Shown here in pieces: positions 45,483 through 54,195 of a stretch of DNA of 64,000 nt. Made by a program: the position numbers and the translations under genes. Each line of letters begins with the position of its first letter. Position 1 is the first letter of the stretch. The notes below the pieces were generated by a model. That model made no database searches. It had not been told where the DNA came from and was given only the letters and a program-made list of their open reading frames with translations. Source of the stretch: an uncultured Bacteroidota bacterium (GTDB taxonomy: Bacteria > Bacteroidota > Bacteroidia > AKYH767-A > JABDAW01); assembly GCA_903844645.1 (NCBI GenBank), contig CAIMUP010000010.1, positions 1 to 64,000 on the forward strand, in the 5' to 3' direction.

Positions 45483-46709
45483 ATGAAAAAAATTATACTA
45501 AGTACCATCATGATGATGGGTTTCCTTACCAACCACCTCTGTGCACAATGCAACGGACGGTTTCAAACAGGCACTTTTGAAGTAGATTCCACCATGGATG
45601 TGGTCTATGGACAGAACACCGACTGGCTCTCCCAAAACTATGTCCTCAAAATGGACATCTATCAGCCCCACGGCGACACCATGTCCGCCAGACCGCTCCT
45701 TTTCTTCACCCACGGCGGCTCCTTTGAAGGCGGCACCAGCATCGTTGACGATGTAGATACCTTGTGTCATCGCTTCGCCAAGATGGGATATGTTACGGTG
45801 TCTATAAACTATCGTGTAGGCTTCTTCCCTATTGACAGTACGAACGCTACTAAGGCTGTTATCCGTGCCGTTCAGGATCAAAAGGCAGCCATCAGATTCT
45901 TTAAAAAAGATAGAGCGACCACCAATACTTATAAGATAGATACCGCCCAAATATGGGTGGGCGGAAGCAGTGCCGGTGCTTTGACGGCGTTGCATTGTGC
46001 GTACCTGGATTCCGTGAATGAAATCCCTACTGCGCTTACCGCTTGGGTAGCTACCAATGGCGGCATGGAAGGCACCAGCGGCAATGCGGGATATTCCTCC
46101 AACTTCCGCGGGGTCATCAGTTTGTGTGGTGCCTTGGGGCATAAGGAATGGATGGATCCGAACGGCGTGCCTACCGTTTCAGTGCATGGAACTGCCGATG
46201 CCATAGTACCTTACGGAACGGGCTGGGCTTCGGTGAATTCGGTGAATGTAATCATTGTGGATGGCGACTCCGCGCTTAATGCCTTCGCCCCTTCGGTGAA
46301 TACGAAGGACTCGTTATATACTTTCATCGGTGCGCCGCATGTTCCGTTCTATGGTACTTCTGCCCCTGCAATGGCATACATGGATACTACCGTGAACTTC
46401 GTGAGTTACTTCGTGTATCATCACCTGGATTGCTTCTTGACGGATGTGCCGGAGGTAACAGACTTTAATTCCTTGGTAACTATTTTCCCGAACCCTTCTA
46501 CGAATAACTTCACAGTCCTACTGCATAATTATGATATGAAACCATACTCAATAGAGGTCTTTGATTATGCCGGAAGGACAATATTAAAGAAAGAGAAACA
46601 GACCACCCGAGAAGTAAACATCAGCACTGCGAAGATAGATGCCGGCATGTATTTCGTGAGGATTACCAAGGGCAGCAACGTGTCGGAGCGGAAGGTGGTG
46701 ATATATTAA
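45483..46709 (+). CDS. T9SS-exported carboxylesterase (alpha/beta hydrolase)
   Basis: 408 residues. Signal peptide (MMGFLTNHLCAQ). Residues ~30-320 are an alpha/beta hydrolase: oxyanion HGGS (77-80), nucleophile Ser163 in GGSSAGAL, a probable His in APHVPFYG. The last ~75 residues are a T9SS type A sorting domain (VTIFPNPSTNNFTVLL to ERKVVIY). It is therefore an extracellular esterase or lipase, with the substrate unknown. The following gene at 46751 is 41 bp downstream on the same strand. Confidence 0.88.
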   Translation: MKKIILSTIMMMGFLTNHLCAQCNGRFQTGTFEVDSTMDVVYGQNTDWLSQNYVLKMDIYQPHGDTMSARPLLFFTHGGSFEGGTSIVDDVDTLCHRFAKMGYVTVSINYRVGFFPIDSTNATKAVIRAVQDQKAAIRFFKKDRATTNTYKIDTAQIWVGGSSAGALTALHCAYLDSVNEIPTALTAWVATNGGMEGTSGNAGYSSNFRGVISLCGALGHKEWMDPNGVPTVSVHGTADAIVPYGTGWASVNSVNVIIVDGDSALNAFAPSVNTKDSLYTFIGAPHVPFYGTSAPAMAYMDTTVNFVSYFVYHHLDCFLTDVPEVTDFNSLVTIFPNPSTNNFTVLLHNYDMKPYSIEVFDYAGRTILKKEKQTTREVNISTAKIDAGMYFVRITKGSNVSERKVVIY

Positions 46710-46750
46710 TCCATCAAACGAAACATCAATCCATTAAATAAAACAAGAGT

Positions 46751-47326
46751 ATGAGAAAGAAAGGAATCTTTTGCCTCGAAGGACATTGGGAGAAAAACCT
46801 GACAACGAAGTCCACAGTGGAACCAATATTGAGCCTGCTGGAGAAGCAAGAGAAGATAAGATACATCCACCATAAATGCGCGACAAAGGAAGAGATAAAC
46901 TTCTTGCTCACCAAGTGGTCGCAGAGTTTATATAAGAGTTATCCTATCTTATACTTTGCGTTTCACGGTCGCCCGGGCGAGTTCGAGATTAACCCTAAGG
47001 AGAATTATACTCTGATAGACCTCGCGACAGTGTTAGAAGGAAAATGCACCAACCGCGTCATCTTTTTCGCGGCATGCAAAACCTTGGATATTCCTAAAAG
47101 AAAGATAAAACAATTCCTCAAAACCACTAACGCCCTCGCCGTCTGCGGGTACAATGACGAGGTCGATTGGATGGTGTCCACAGCCTTCGAGTTGCTGGTG
47201 TTGTTTGCCTTGCAGAACAATGTTTTCGATGGGCGCGGGATTAATTCGGTGCGCAGCAAGATACAGACCGGCTTTTCCCGCATCTCCGACGAATTGGAAT
47301 TTATCATGGTTACCAAGAACGATTGA
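46751..47326 (+). CDS. Caspase/CHAT-like protein, unknown function
   Basis: 191 residues, cytoplasmic. After a beta-strand (SYPILYFAFHGRPG) comes His72-Gly73, then LIDLATVLEGKCTNRVIFFAACKTL, with Cys109 at the end of the next strand. A His-Gly after one hydrophobic strand and a Cys after the next, about 37 residues on, is the dyad layout of the caspase-like CHAT/clan CD peptidases, as in the short stand-alone DUF6642-type proteins. There is no sensor or effector domain on the chain. Whether it is active is not known. A second copy of any partner is not in the window. Confidence 0.72.
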   Translation: MRKKGIFCLEGHWEKNLTTKSTVEPILSLLEKQEKIRYIHHKCATKEEINFLLTKWSQSLYKSYPILYFAFHGRPGEFEINPKENYTLIDLATVLEGKCTNRVIFFAACKTLDIPKRKIKQFLKTTNALAVCGYNDEVDWMVSTAFELLVLFALQNNVFDGRGINSVRSKIQTGFSRISDELEFIMVTKND

Positions 47327-47443
47327 TTCCAAAGGCGGATTATACCATTCTGTAATTCCCCGACGCTGCTCATTTCCCAAATCCCAAGTAAAAGCGATTT
47401 ATTAGGGGTAATTCCTGATGAAATCATCCAAAAAGGCAACCGA

Positions 47444-47494
47444 ACAGAGAGTCTGTACAACCGTACAGAGAGTCTGTACGGTTGTACAGAGGTA
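47444..47494. repeat. 21-bp array R12 (2 units plus partial)
   Basis: ACAGAGAGTCTGTAC starts at 47444 and 47465, and ACAGAG at 47486, each 21 apart. GTACAGAGAGTCTGTAC is an exact dyad, so each unit makes a hairpin. Convergent gap. Confidence 0.8.
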
Positions 47495-47641
47495 AGAATT
47501 TATCCCTTATTCCAAGTGAATAACCTTATATTAAGTGTAAATAATCATTAAAAGTAATGAAATCGCCTCCTGGCGGGTATTCGATGCTAACATTCTTCAA
47601 TACCGAATCGGGAAACGGAATGAACTTAATCTCTCTCGGAT

Positions 47642-48115
47642 TTATTCCACCGCTTTTTTCAGGAGATCGAGGTTTATTTTCGTCATCTGGAGCATCGCTT
47701 GGACAGCTCTGCCCGCTTTTTCGGGATCGGGATGGTTCAGCAAGGCACCCAAAGTGGTCGGGATGATTTGCCAAGAGATGCCGTACTTATCCTTCAGCCA
47801 GCCACAGCGGGATTCGCTGCCTCCCTCGCAAAGTTTGGTCCAGAGAAAGTCAATCTCGTCCTGCGTTTCGCAATTCACGAAGAGGGAAATGGCTTCGGTG
47901 AAGTGATATTTGGGACCGCCGTTGATTACATGGAATAACTGTCCCTCGATTTGGAAAGAACCGGTGAAAACCTTGCCTTTCATAGCCGGAGGAGCGTTGT
48001 CGCCAAAGCGATTAAGGCTTACGATGGCGGAGTTCTTGAAGATCGAAACGTAATGATTCATGGCTTCTTCGGCGGCATCATCAAACCAAAGGAAGGGGAT
48101 AATTTTTTGTGTCAT
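47642..48115 (-). CDS. PhnB-like VOC family protein
   Basis: 157 residues, glyoxalase/VOC fold of the 3-demethylubiquinone methyltransferase-like (PhnB) type: IIPFLWFDDAAEEAMNHYVS, GSFQIEGQLFHVINGG, SLFVNCETQDEIDFLWTKLC, GWLKDKYGISWQIIPTTL. These proteins are common, small and of unknown or varied substrate. Single gene, with TACTTTTG at 48147 facing it. A shorter overlapping frame (47526-47774) is not credible. Confidence 0.9.
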   Translation of the reverse strand: MTQKIIPFLWFDDAAEEAMNHYVSIFKNSAIVSLNRFGDNAPPAMKGKVFTGSFQIEGQLFHVINGGPKYHFTEAISLFVNCETQDEIDFLWTKLCEGGSESRCGWLKDKYGISWQIIPTTLGALLNHPDPEKAGRAVQAMLQMTKINLDLLKKAVE

Positions 48116-48146
48116 TTGTTGGATATTTAATCGTGTTATACGGCGG

Positions 48147-48154
48147 CAAAAGTA
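48147..48154 (-). promoter_or_regulatory. -7 box for the VOC gene
   Basis: TACTTTTG followed by CCGCCG on minus, 32 bp before the ATG at 48115. Confidence 0.6.
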
Positions 48155-48211
48155 TCATTTATGGAACAACTCATTCGGCAATGCGGCATAAAATACTATT
48201 GGAAGAAAATA

Positions 48212-48219
48212 TATATTTG
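48212..48219 (+). promoter_or_regulatory. -7 box touching the CBS start (leaderless?)
   Basis: TATATTTG ends only 4 bp before the ATG at 48224. Transcription from it would begin at or inside the start codon. Confidence 0.5.
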
Positions 48220-48223
48220 CGCC

Positions 48224-49588
48224 ATGTATTACAAAAACATTTTAGGAGCTATCGGACACACGCCGATGGTGAAATTAAACAAAGTAGTCGAAGGAATATC
48301 GGCTACCGTACTCGCAAAAGTCGAGACTACGAACCCAGGCAATTCTATTAAAGACAGAATGGCGTTGAAGATGGTGGAAGATGCCGAAAAAGCCGGCTTA
48401 TTAAAGCCTGGCAGCACCATTATCGAGGGTACTTCAGGCAATACCGGCATGGGTTTGGCAATAGCCGCCATCGTGAAGGGGTATAAGTGCATCTTCGTAA
48501 CTACGGACAAGCAATCGAAGGAGAAAGTGGACGCCCTCAAGGCATTTGGTGCCGATGTGGTCATCTGTCCAACCAACGTGGACCCTGAAGATGACAGGTC
48601 GTACTACTCGGTCGCTGCCCGTTTGAATAAAGAGATTCCGAATTCCTATCATCCCAATCAATATGACAACTTATCCAACACCATTGCCAATTACGAACAG
48701 ACCGGACCGGAGATATGGGAGCAAACCGATGGCAAAATAACCCACCTCGTAGTGGGGGTCGGGACGGGCGGCACCATCAGCGGCACGGCGAAGTATCTTA
48801 AAGAGAAAAATCCTGACATTAAAATCTGGGGAATAGATACCTACGGCTCTGTTTTTAAGAAATATAAGGAAACCGGCATCTTCGACAAGAAGGAAATCTA
48901 CCCATACGTTACCGAAGGCATCGGCGAAGACTTCCTCCCAAAGAATGTGAACTTCGACCTGATAGATTTATTCGAGAAAGTAACCGACAAAGATGCTGCT
49001 TTAATGACCCGCGAAATAGTTCGTAAGGAAGGCATCTGGGTGGGCAATTCTGCCGGCTCTGCCATCGCGGGATTGCTGCAACTAAAGGATAAACTGAAGC
49101 CTACCGACCTCGTCGTCGTCATCTTTCACGACCACGGAAGCCGATATTTGGCAAAAATATTCAACGACGACTGGATGCGGATGAAAGGCTTCATAGATAA
49201 GAAGGGAATGACCGCGATAGACCTCGTTTCGAGCCAGCAACAAACCGAATTAATCACCTTAGACAAGACGGATACCATTGCGCAAGCCATCAAGATAATA
49301 ACAGAGATGGACATTTCGCAGATACCGATTACGAATCGCGATAGAATCGTCGGTTCATTAAGCGAAAGCTGGGTGTTTAAGAACATTTTGGAGAACCCCG
49401 ACATGAAAGATAACAGCATCGAAAGCATCATGCAGCCTGCCTTCCCTTTTGTGGATTCTACTACGCCTATTGATGTGCTTTCTAAGATGATTTCTCCCGA
49501 TAATCCTGCCGTATTGGTCAAGGATTTCAAACAAAACAAGACTTTTATCATCTCTCTCTCCGACATTGTGGAGGCGATAGCGAAATAA
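48224..49588 (+). CDS. Cystathionine beta-synthase, PLP plus CBS domains
   Basis: 454 residues from the ATG at 48224-48226 (MYYKNILGAIGHTPMVKLNK), which matches the family N-terminus; the frame to 48161 is upstream of the -7 box. Fold type II PLP enzyme with the Lys in GNSIKDRMAL, the phosphate loop EGTSGNTGMG and GVGTGGTISG. Residues ~330-454 form two CBS regulatory domains (TAIDLVSSQQQTELITLDKT, ISQIPITNRDRIVG). It makes cystathionine from homocysteine and serine, or acts as cysteine synthase; the CBS domains favour the former. A hairpin terminator overlaps its stop codon. Confidence 0.9.
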   Translation: MYYKNILGAIGHTPMVKLNKVVEGISATVLAKVETTNPGNSIKDRMALKMVEDAEKAGLLKPGSTIIEGTSGNTGMGLAIAAIVKGYKCIFVTTDKQSKEKVDALKAFGADVVICPTNVDPEDDRSYYSVAARLNKEIPNSYHPNQYDNLSNTIANYEQTGPEIWEQTDGKITHLVVGVGTGGTISGTAKYLKEKNPDIKIWGIDTYGSVFKKYKETGIFDKKEIYPYVTEGIGEDFLPKNVNFDLIDLFEKVTDKDAALMTREIVRKEGIWVGNSAGSAIAGLLQLKDKLKPTDLVVVIFHDHGSRYLAKIFNDDWMRMKGFIDKKGMTAIDLVSSQQQTELITLDKTDTIAQAIKIITEMDISQIPITNRDRIVGSLSESWVFKNILENPDMKDNSIESIMQPAFPFVDSTTPIDVLSKMISPDNPAVLVKDFKQNKTFIISLSDIVEAIAK

Positions 49589-49608
49589 GCCGATATTCGG
49601 CTTCATTT
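49587..49608 (+). terminator. Terminator overlapping the CBS stop codon
   Basis: Stem AAGCCGA / TCGGCTT with TAT loop, followed by CATTTTT. The TAA stop lies in the left arm. Confidence 0.75.
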
Positions 49609-49772
49609 TTCCCTTCTTCATAGTATCAAATGCCGCATTGATAGGGGCATTCCCGATAGGTATACTCCTATTCTGTCATTCCTATTTATTCATCCCTTAT
49701 TAATGGTTATTTATCCATTAATTAGGGTTAATTAGAGCCTTTTTCCTACTCCTGATATGGAAATGGATTACG

Positions 49773-50042
49773 GTTATCGGGGTACAATGATCTTACTGCG
49801 GTGTAGGGTTACTATAGATTGGTGTATATCTATCAAAAATTGGTGTATAATAAGTTCAGATTGGTGTATATCTATCAAAAATCGGTGCGTTTAAAACCTA
49901 AATCCACGTGGTTTCACAATATATTCGCACCAATCTTTGACATATTCGCACCAATTCGAGTTAGATTCGCACCAATCTTTGACAGATTCGCACCAATCTA
50001 TAGTAACCCTACACCGATGTAGGATCATTGTATCCCGATAAC
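49773..50042. repeat. 270-bp near-palindrome R13 with 21-bp units
   Basis: Outer arms of 52 bp (49773-49824 and 49991-50042) are inverted copies with 48 of 52 matching. Inside, four direct units TTGGTG (or TCGGTG) start at 49819, 49840, 49861 and 49882. Four inverted units (CACCAA at 49928, 49949, 49970, 49991) are again 21 bp apart. The centre (~49895-49920) is CACGTG. Located between two plus-strand genes. Confidence 0.93.
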
Positions 50043-50153
50043 TGCCTCCTGTAAAGCACTGCGGAGTATGAAATAATGTATGCAGACTTTGTCATTTAAT
50101 AAGAGGAAATCCGGCAGCCATCTCCTTGGTATTTAAACACCTTAAACTATTAG

Positions 50154-50161
50154 TAATTTTG
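50154..50161 (+). promoter_or_regulatory. -7 box for the patatin gene
   Basis: TAATTTTG followed by CCGCT, 26 bp before the ATG at 50188. Confidence 0.6.
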
Positions 50162-50187
50162 CCGCTCCAAGACAAAATACCTACTTC

Positions 50188-52482
50188 ATGAAGCTACACT
50201 TTCCGATTCTTATTCTGTTTTTCCTGATCCTGAATCACGATGTCTATTCCCAAAAAGTAGGTCTCGTATTAAGCGGTGGCGGTGCTCGCGGATTGGCTCA
50301 TATCGGGGTAATCAGAGCTTTGGAAGAACAAAATATTCCGATAGATTTTGTATGCGGCAGCTCGATGGGGGCATTGATTGCTGGGATGTACGCGCAGGGT
50401 TATTCGCCTGACGAAATGGAGGAATTAGTTTCCAGTCCCGAGTTTTATAATTGGGCTTTGGGCATCATCCCTGCCAAAGACGACTATTATTTTAAGCGAA
50501 AAGAAGACAATGCTTCGTGGATCACGCTTCGGTTTCACCGAGATTCTATCTTCCAGACCTCGTTGCCGACCAGCCTTATCAATTCCATGCCGATGGACTT
50601 CTCGATGATGGAACATTCTGCGCCATCCATCGCCAAGGCGCACTATAATTTTGATAGTTTGATGGTTCCCTTCCGCTGCATTGCCGCAGATATTGAGGAT
50701 AAGAAGCAAATCGTCTTCCGGAATGGCGATTTAGGCGAGGCGATTCGGGCTTCCAGCGCGTTTCCATTCTATTTTAAGCCTGTAAATTATAATGGCAAAA
50801 TTCTTTTTGACGGTGGGCTTTACAATAACTTCCCTGCCGATGTTTTGGAGAACGAATTCCATCCTGATTTTATCATCGGCGTAGATGCCGTTGATGGCGG
50901 GGCTGCCGATGTACCGCCTGATGAGGATGATATTATCTCGCAAGTCAAGGCAATGTTCATGAGTAAAACCGATTATCACATAAGGAGTAAAAATGCCATC
51001 CTGCTGCACCCTAAAACTGGGAATATCGGCTTGCTGGATTTCGAGAATGTGCATAAAGAAATCCAAACCGGCTACACCGAGGCGATGATGCTGATGGATT
51101 CTATGCAGAAGGTCATCGTTCGCCGCATAGATACCGCTACGATGCACCAAAAACGCCGGGATTTTGTGAAAGATATGCCTAAATTAATCGTGAATGAAGT
51201 GATTGTTGAGGGCGTGAATCGTAATCAGGGCGTATATATTCGGAAGATACTCATGCCCTCCGGTAATCCTATCCCTATCGCGGATCTGCGTAGTAATTAT
51301 TATAAACTCATTGCCGATGATAACATCAAAAGTATCTATCCGAAATTAGTTTATCATCAAGAAACAGGCTACTACGTCCTTATGCTCAAGGTAAAGCAGG
51401 AAAGGGATCTGAAAGCGATGTTTGGCGGCGACTTTGCTTCCCTTCCTATCAGCGAAGGTTACATAGGTGTTCAGTATAATATGTGGGCGAAACAGGCATT
51501 GTCCTTGAATACGAATGTTTATTTCGGAAAGCTCTATAGCTCTGCGCAAATGAAAGCTCGGTTAGATGTTCCGTCGAAGGTTCCGTTCTATCTGGAAGGG
51601 AATTTTACCATTAATACTTGGGATTATTTCAAAAGCAGCAGCTCTTTCTTTGAAGATGTGAAGCCGCCTTACCTAGTCACGACCGATCGTAAGTTTGCCT
51701 TCGATGCGGGGTTGCCATTGGGCAATGAACAGAAGGTTTATGGCGGTATTTCCTACATTTCTACGAGCGATAATTACTATCAAACCACCAATTTCCTCCT
51801 TACCGATACCGCTGATGTTACGAACTTCTCCGGTTACAGCCCCGAGTTTGTTTTTGTACACAATACCTTGAATAAAAAGCAGTATGCCTCCGCAGGTAGC
51901 CTCGTAAATTTTACCACCCGCTACGTGAATGGAAGAGAACATACCATTCCCGGCTCCACTTCTAATGATACCACGCAGATATTTAAGAATCACCACTGGA
52001 TTCAGGCGAATATCACGCTCGATAAATACTATAAACAGCGTGGCGTCTTACGTTTCGGGGTCTATGCCGAGGTAAATGCTTCTACTCAAGACTTCTTTTC
52101 CAACTATACCTCCACTGCCTTGGCGGCTCCTGCCTTTAATCCGATTGCGGAGAGCAAAACCCTGTTCCTTGGGCAGTATCGGGCGCATAATTACGGGGCT
52201 TTCGGGCTGAAGAACATTATCTCGACGAAGTTTAAGATAGACATCCGTTTTGAGGGGTATATTTTCCAGCCCTATCGTTCGATTTATCAACAGGCAGACC
52301 TCACTGCGGCGAATACGTTGATCCTTGCGAAGCGGCTTTACATGGCTACGGCGGCGGCAGTTTACAATACTCCGGTAGGACCTGTCAGTTTAAGTTTTAA
52401 TTACTACGATCAGAAGGTGAACCCATACAGTATCCTCTTCCATTTCGGGTATATTATCTTCAATAAGAAGGCTCTCGATTAA
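50188..52482 (+). CDS. Patatin phospholipase with outer-membrane barrel (PlpD-like)
   Basis: 764 residues. Signal peptide (1-~21, ILFFLILNHDVYSQ). Patatin domain: LVLSGGGARGLAHIG (27-40), nucleophile Ser59 in GSSMG, Asp208 in DGG, the complete Ser-Asp dyad. Residues ~340-420 contain one POTRA-like domain (PKLIVNEVIVEGVNRNQGVY), and the C-terminal ~320 residues are a 16-stranded barrel like BamA/TpsB. This is the architecture of type V-d autotransporters, which export their own lipase. It is a candidate phospholipase A of the outer membrane. Convergent with the MFS gene, 11 bp apart. Confidence 0.88.
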   Translation: MKLHFPILILFFLILNHDVYSQKVGLVLSGGGARGLAHIGVIRALEEQNIPIDFVCGSSMGALIAGMYAQGYSPDEMEELVSSPEFYNWALGIIPAKDDYYFKRKEDNASWITLRFHRDSIFQTSLPTSLINSMPMDFSMMEHSAPSIAKAHYNFDSLMVPFRCIAADIEDKKQIVFRNGDLGEAIRASSAFPFYFKPVNYNGKILFDGGLYNNFPADVLENEFHPDFIIGVDAVDGGAADVPPDEDDIISQVKAMFMSKTDYHIRSKNAILLHPKTGNIGLLDFENVHKEIQTGYTEAMMLMDSMQKVIVRRIDTATMHQKRRDFVKDMPKLIVNEVIVEGVNRNQGVYIRKILMPSGNPIPIADLRSNYYKLIADDNIKSIYPKLVYHQETGYYVLMLKVKQERDLKAMFGGDFASLPISEGYIGVQYNMWAKQALSLNTNVYFGKLYSSAQMKARLDVPSKVPFYLEGNFTINTWDYFKSSSSFFEDVKPPYLVTTDRKFAFDAGLPLGNEQKVYGGISYISTSDNYYQTTNFLLTDTADVTNFSGYSPEFVFVHNTLNKKQYASAGSLVNFTTRYVNGREHTIPGSTSNDTTQIFKNHHWIQANITLDKYYKQRGVLRFGVYAEVNASTQDFFSNYTSTALAAPAFNPIAESKTLFLGQYRAHNYGAFGLKNIISTKFKIDIRFEGYIFQPYRSIYQQADLTAANTLILAKRLYMATAAAVYNTPVGPVSLSFNYYDQKVNPYSILFHFGYIIFNKKALD

Positions 52483-52493
52483 GGATTGTTTTA

Positions 52494-53711
52494 TTAATGG
52501 TTGCCTAATTTGTTTTCATGTCGTTTTAGCATCATAAATCCTGCTGCTGTAAGGATGCTTAACGCAATAAAAAACAAAAACATGGAATCAAAACCGAAGA
52601 CAGATGCAATGCCCAACCCTAATGCCGGAGCTACCATGTTCGCGATTCCGTAAGAGATGGAATATAATGCCGAATACTGTCCCTGCCTTTCTTTCGGAGG
52701 GCGTGATAACACGAAATTCATCATAAAAGGCATCGCCAATATCTCCGATAAAGTAATGACGAGGGTATAAATTATCGCGCCCGCCATCCATCCTTTGCTG
52801 ATCCATAAGATAAGCAATGCCAAGGGGATAAATAAGGTGCCGGCGATGATGTATCGGAATATCTTTTTGTTCTTTTCCAATACGGTTACGAGCGGCATCT
52901 CGATCATCACCACTAATGCCCCGTTTAAGCCTAACAACAAGCCGATGGTATCTTCATTATACTTGCATATCCTATCAAAATATTGGGGTATGCTTGCAAA
53001 TAATTGGAAGAAGCAGATACCAAATACAGCTACCAGCACTATAAACATTAAATACCGATAATCGCGGTACGCAGAGGTCTTGTTATCTTGTAATATCGGG
53101 TGCAGATGGCGGTTCTTTGCTGCCACATGTTTCGGAAGATAAACCATCAACATTCCTGCTGCCAAGAAGCTGGTGAAGGCATCAATAATATACAACCATT
53201 TATACCCCAGATACATCGCTACAAAACCACCTACAGCCGGTCCGACAGAGAAGCCCAGGTTGATGGCAAGCCTTACCAAGGATACGGAACGGGTTCTGTT
53301 CTCGGCAGTGCTGTAATCTGCTATGGCAGCCGAGTTGGCGGGGCGAAACATATCAGAGGTGAAGCCATAAAAGAAGATGATGGCGGCAATAAACAATATA
53401 TCTTTCGTAACCAACATGAGCAACAAGATCAACCCACAACTGACCAATGAAAACAGCATAATGTCGCGATGATTACGCCTGTCGGTAAGCCAGCCGCCGG
53501 TGTAGCTGCCGAGGATGCTACCCATCCCATAACAACTCATCACGATGCCGGCAGTATGCAAATCGAACTTCAGTTCTTTGGTAAGATACAGCGAGGTGAA
53601 GAGCAACACCATCGAGCCGCTACGATTAATAAACATGGCGATGGATAATATCCACGCATTCCGATGCAAGTTGGCGAAGGCTTCGCGATAGAGGGAGAAT
53701 ATTTTGATCAT
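52494..53711 (-). CDS. MFS transporter
   Basis: 405 residues from the ATG at 53709-53711 (MIKIFSLYREAFANLHRNAW); the frame to 53792 adds 27 non-conserved residues. Twelve membrane segments, with the MFS loop 2-3 motif LGSYTGGWLTDRRNHRDIML and a second half motif. Probably a drug or metabolite exporter; substrate unknown. The TAAATTTG box lies only 8 bp before the start, so the mRNA may be leaderless. Confidence 0.85.
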   Translation of the reverse strand: MIKIFSLYREAFANLHRNAWILSIAMFINRSGSMVLLFTSLYLTKELKFDLHTAGIVMSCYGMGSILGSYTGGWLTDRRNHRDIMLFSLVSCGLILLLMLVTKDILFIAAIIFFYGFTSDMFRPANSAAIADYSTAENRTRSVSLVRLAINLGFSVGPAVGGFVAMYLGYKWLYIIDAFTSFLAAGMLMVYLPKHVAAKNRHLHPILQDNKTSAYRDYRYLMFIVLVAVFGICFFQLFASIPQYFDRICKYNEDTIGLLLGLNGALVVMIEMPLVTVLEKNKKIFRYIIAGTLFIPLALLILWISKGWMAGAIIYTLVITLSEILAMPFMMNFVLSRPPKERQGQYSALYSISYGIANMVAPALGLGIASVFGFDSMFLFFIALSILTAAGFMMLKRHENKLGNH

Positions 53712-53719
53712 GGTGGCGG

Positions 53720-53727
53720 CAAATTTA
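53720..53727 (-). promoter_or_regulatory. -7 box for the MFS gene, very close to start
   Basis: TAAATTTG followed by CCGCCACC on minus; 8 bp separate it from the ATG. Confidence 0.55.
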
Positions 53728-53810
53728 CTTTTATCAAACAAATTCAGCCCTCCGATGCCCAATCGGAGGGCTTCCTTTTTAAATAGAGACATCTCATTAA
53801 AAATAATTTT

Positions 53811-54062
53811 CCTCCCAGTTCAAACTATGTCCCTCCCAGTTCAAACTGTGTCCCCCCCAGTTCAAACAATGTCCCTCCCAGTTCAAACTGTGTCCCTCCC
53901 AGTTCAAACAATGTCCCTCCCAGTTCAAACTGTGTCCCTCCCAGTTCAAACAATGTCCCTCCCAGTTCAAATTGTGTCCCTCCCAGTTCAAACTGTGTCC
54001 CTCCCAGTTCAAATTGTGTCCCTCCCAGTTCAAATTGTGTCCCTCCCAGTTCAAACTGTCCG
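53811..54062. repeat. 21-bp array R14 (12 units)
   Basis: Twelve units from 53811 to 54042, consensus CCTCCCAGTTCAAACTGTG, with CAGTT/AACTG as a dyad. The units alternate between ACTGTG, ACAATG and ATTGTG endings, partly in blocks. Divergent gap. Confidence 0.96.
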
Positions 54063-54122
54063 GGGGCTAATGTCTGTGTTGTCTCTTTTTCCCGTTGTAA
54101 AACCCGATTTTCAGGTGTAAAA
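54060..54122 (+). repeat. Shared array flank, copy at R14
   Basis: CCGGGGG at 54060, TTTCCCGTTGTAAAA at 54088-54102, TTTTCAGGTGTAAAA at 54108-54122. Same order as at R3 and R4; the last block is identical to R3 over 15 bases. Confidence 0.85.
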
Positions 54123-54169
54123 AAGGATTTTTCTCAAAATGAGAATTGCGGGAATGATTCCCTTTTTCC

Positions 54170-54177
54170 TAATTTTG
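54170..54177 (+). promoter_or_regulatory. -7 box for the phosphatase
   Basis: TAATTTTG with TTG at 54146-54148 (21 bp spacer), 18 bp before the ATG. Confidence 0.62.
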
Positions 54178-54195
54178 CCATTCAATAAATAATTA

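Noticed and set aside
46751-47326. Calling the caspase-like protein part of a known defence system
   Set aside because: No sensor, NTPase, reverse transcriptase or nuclease partner is encoded next to it; a system call would be invented.
47526-47774. 82-codon minus frame overlapping the VOC gene
   Set aside because: Overlaps the 3' third of a clear VOC-fold gene in another frame; Pro/Ser-rich composition is a shadow.
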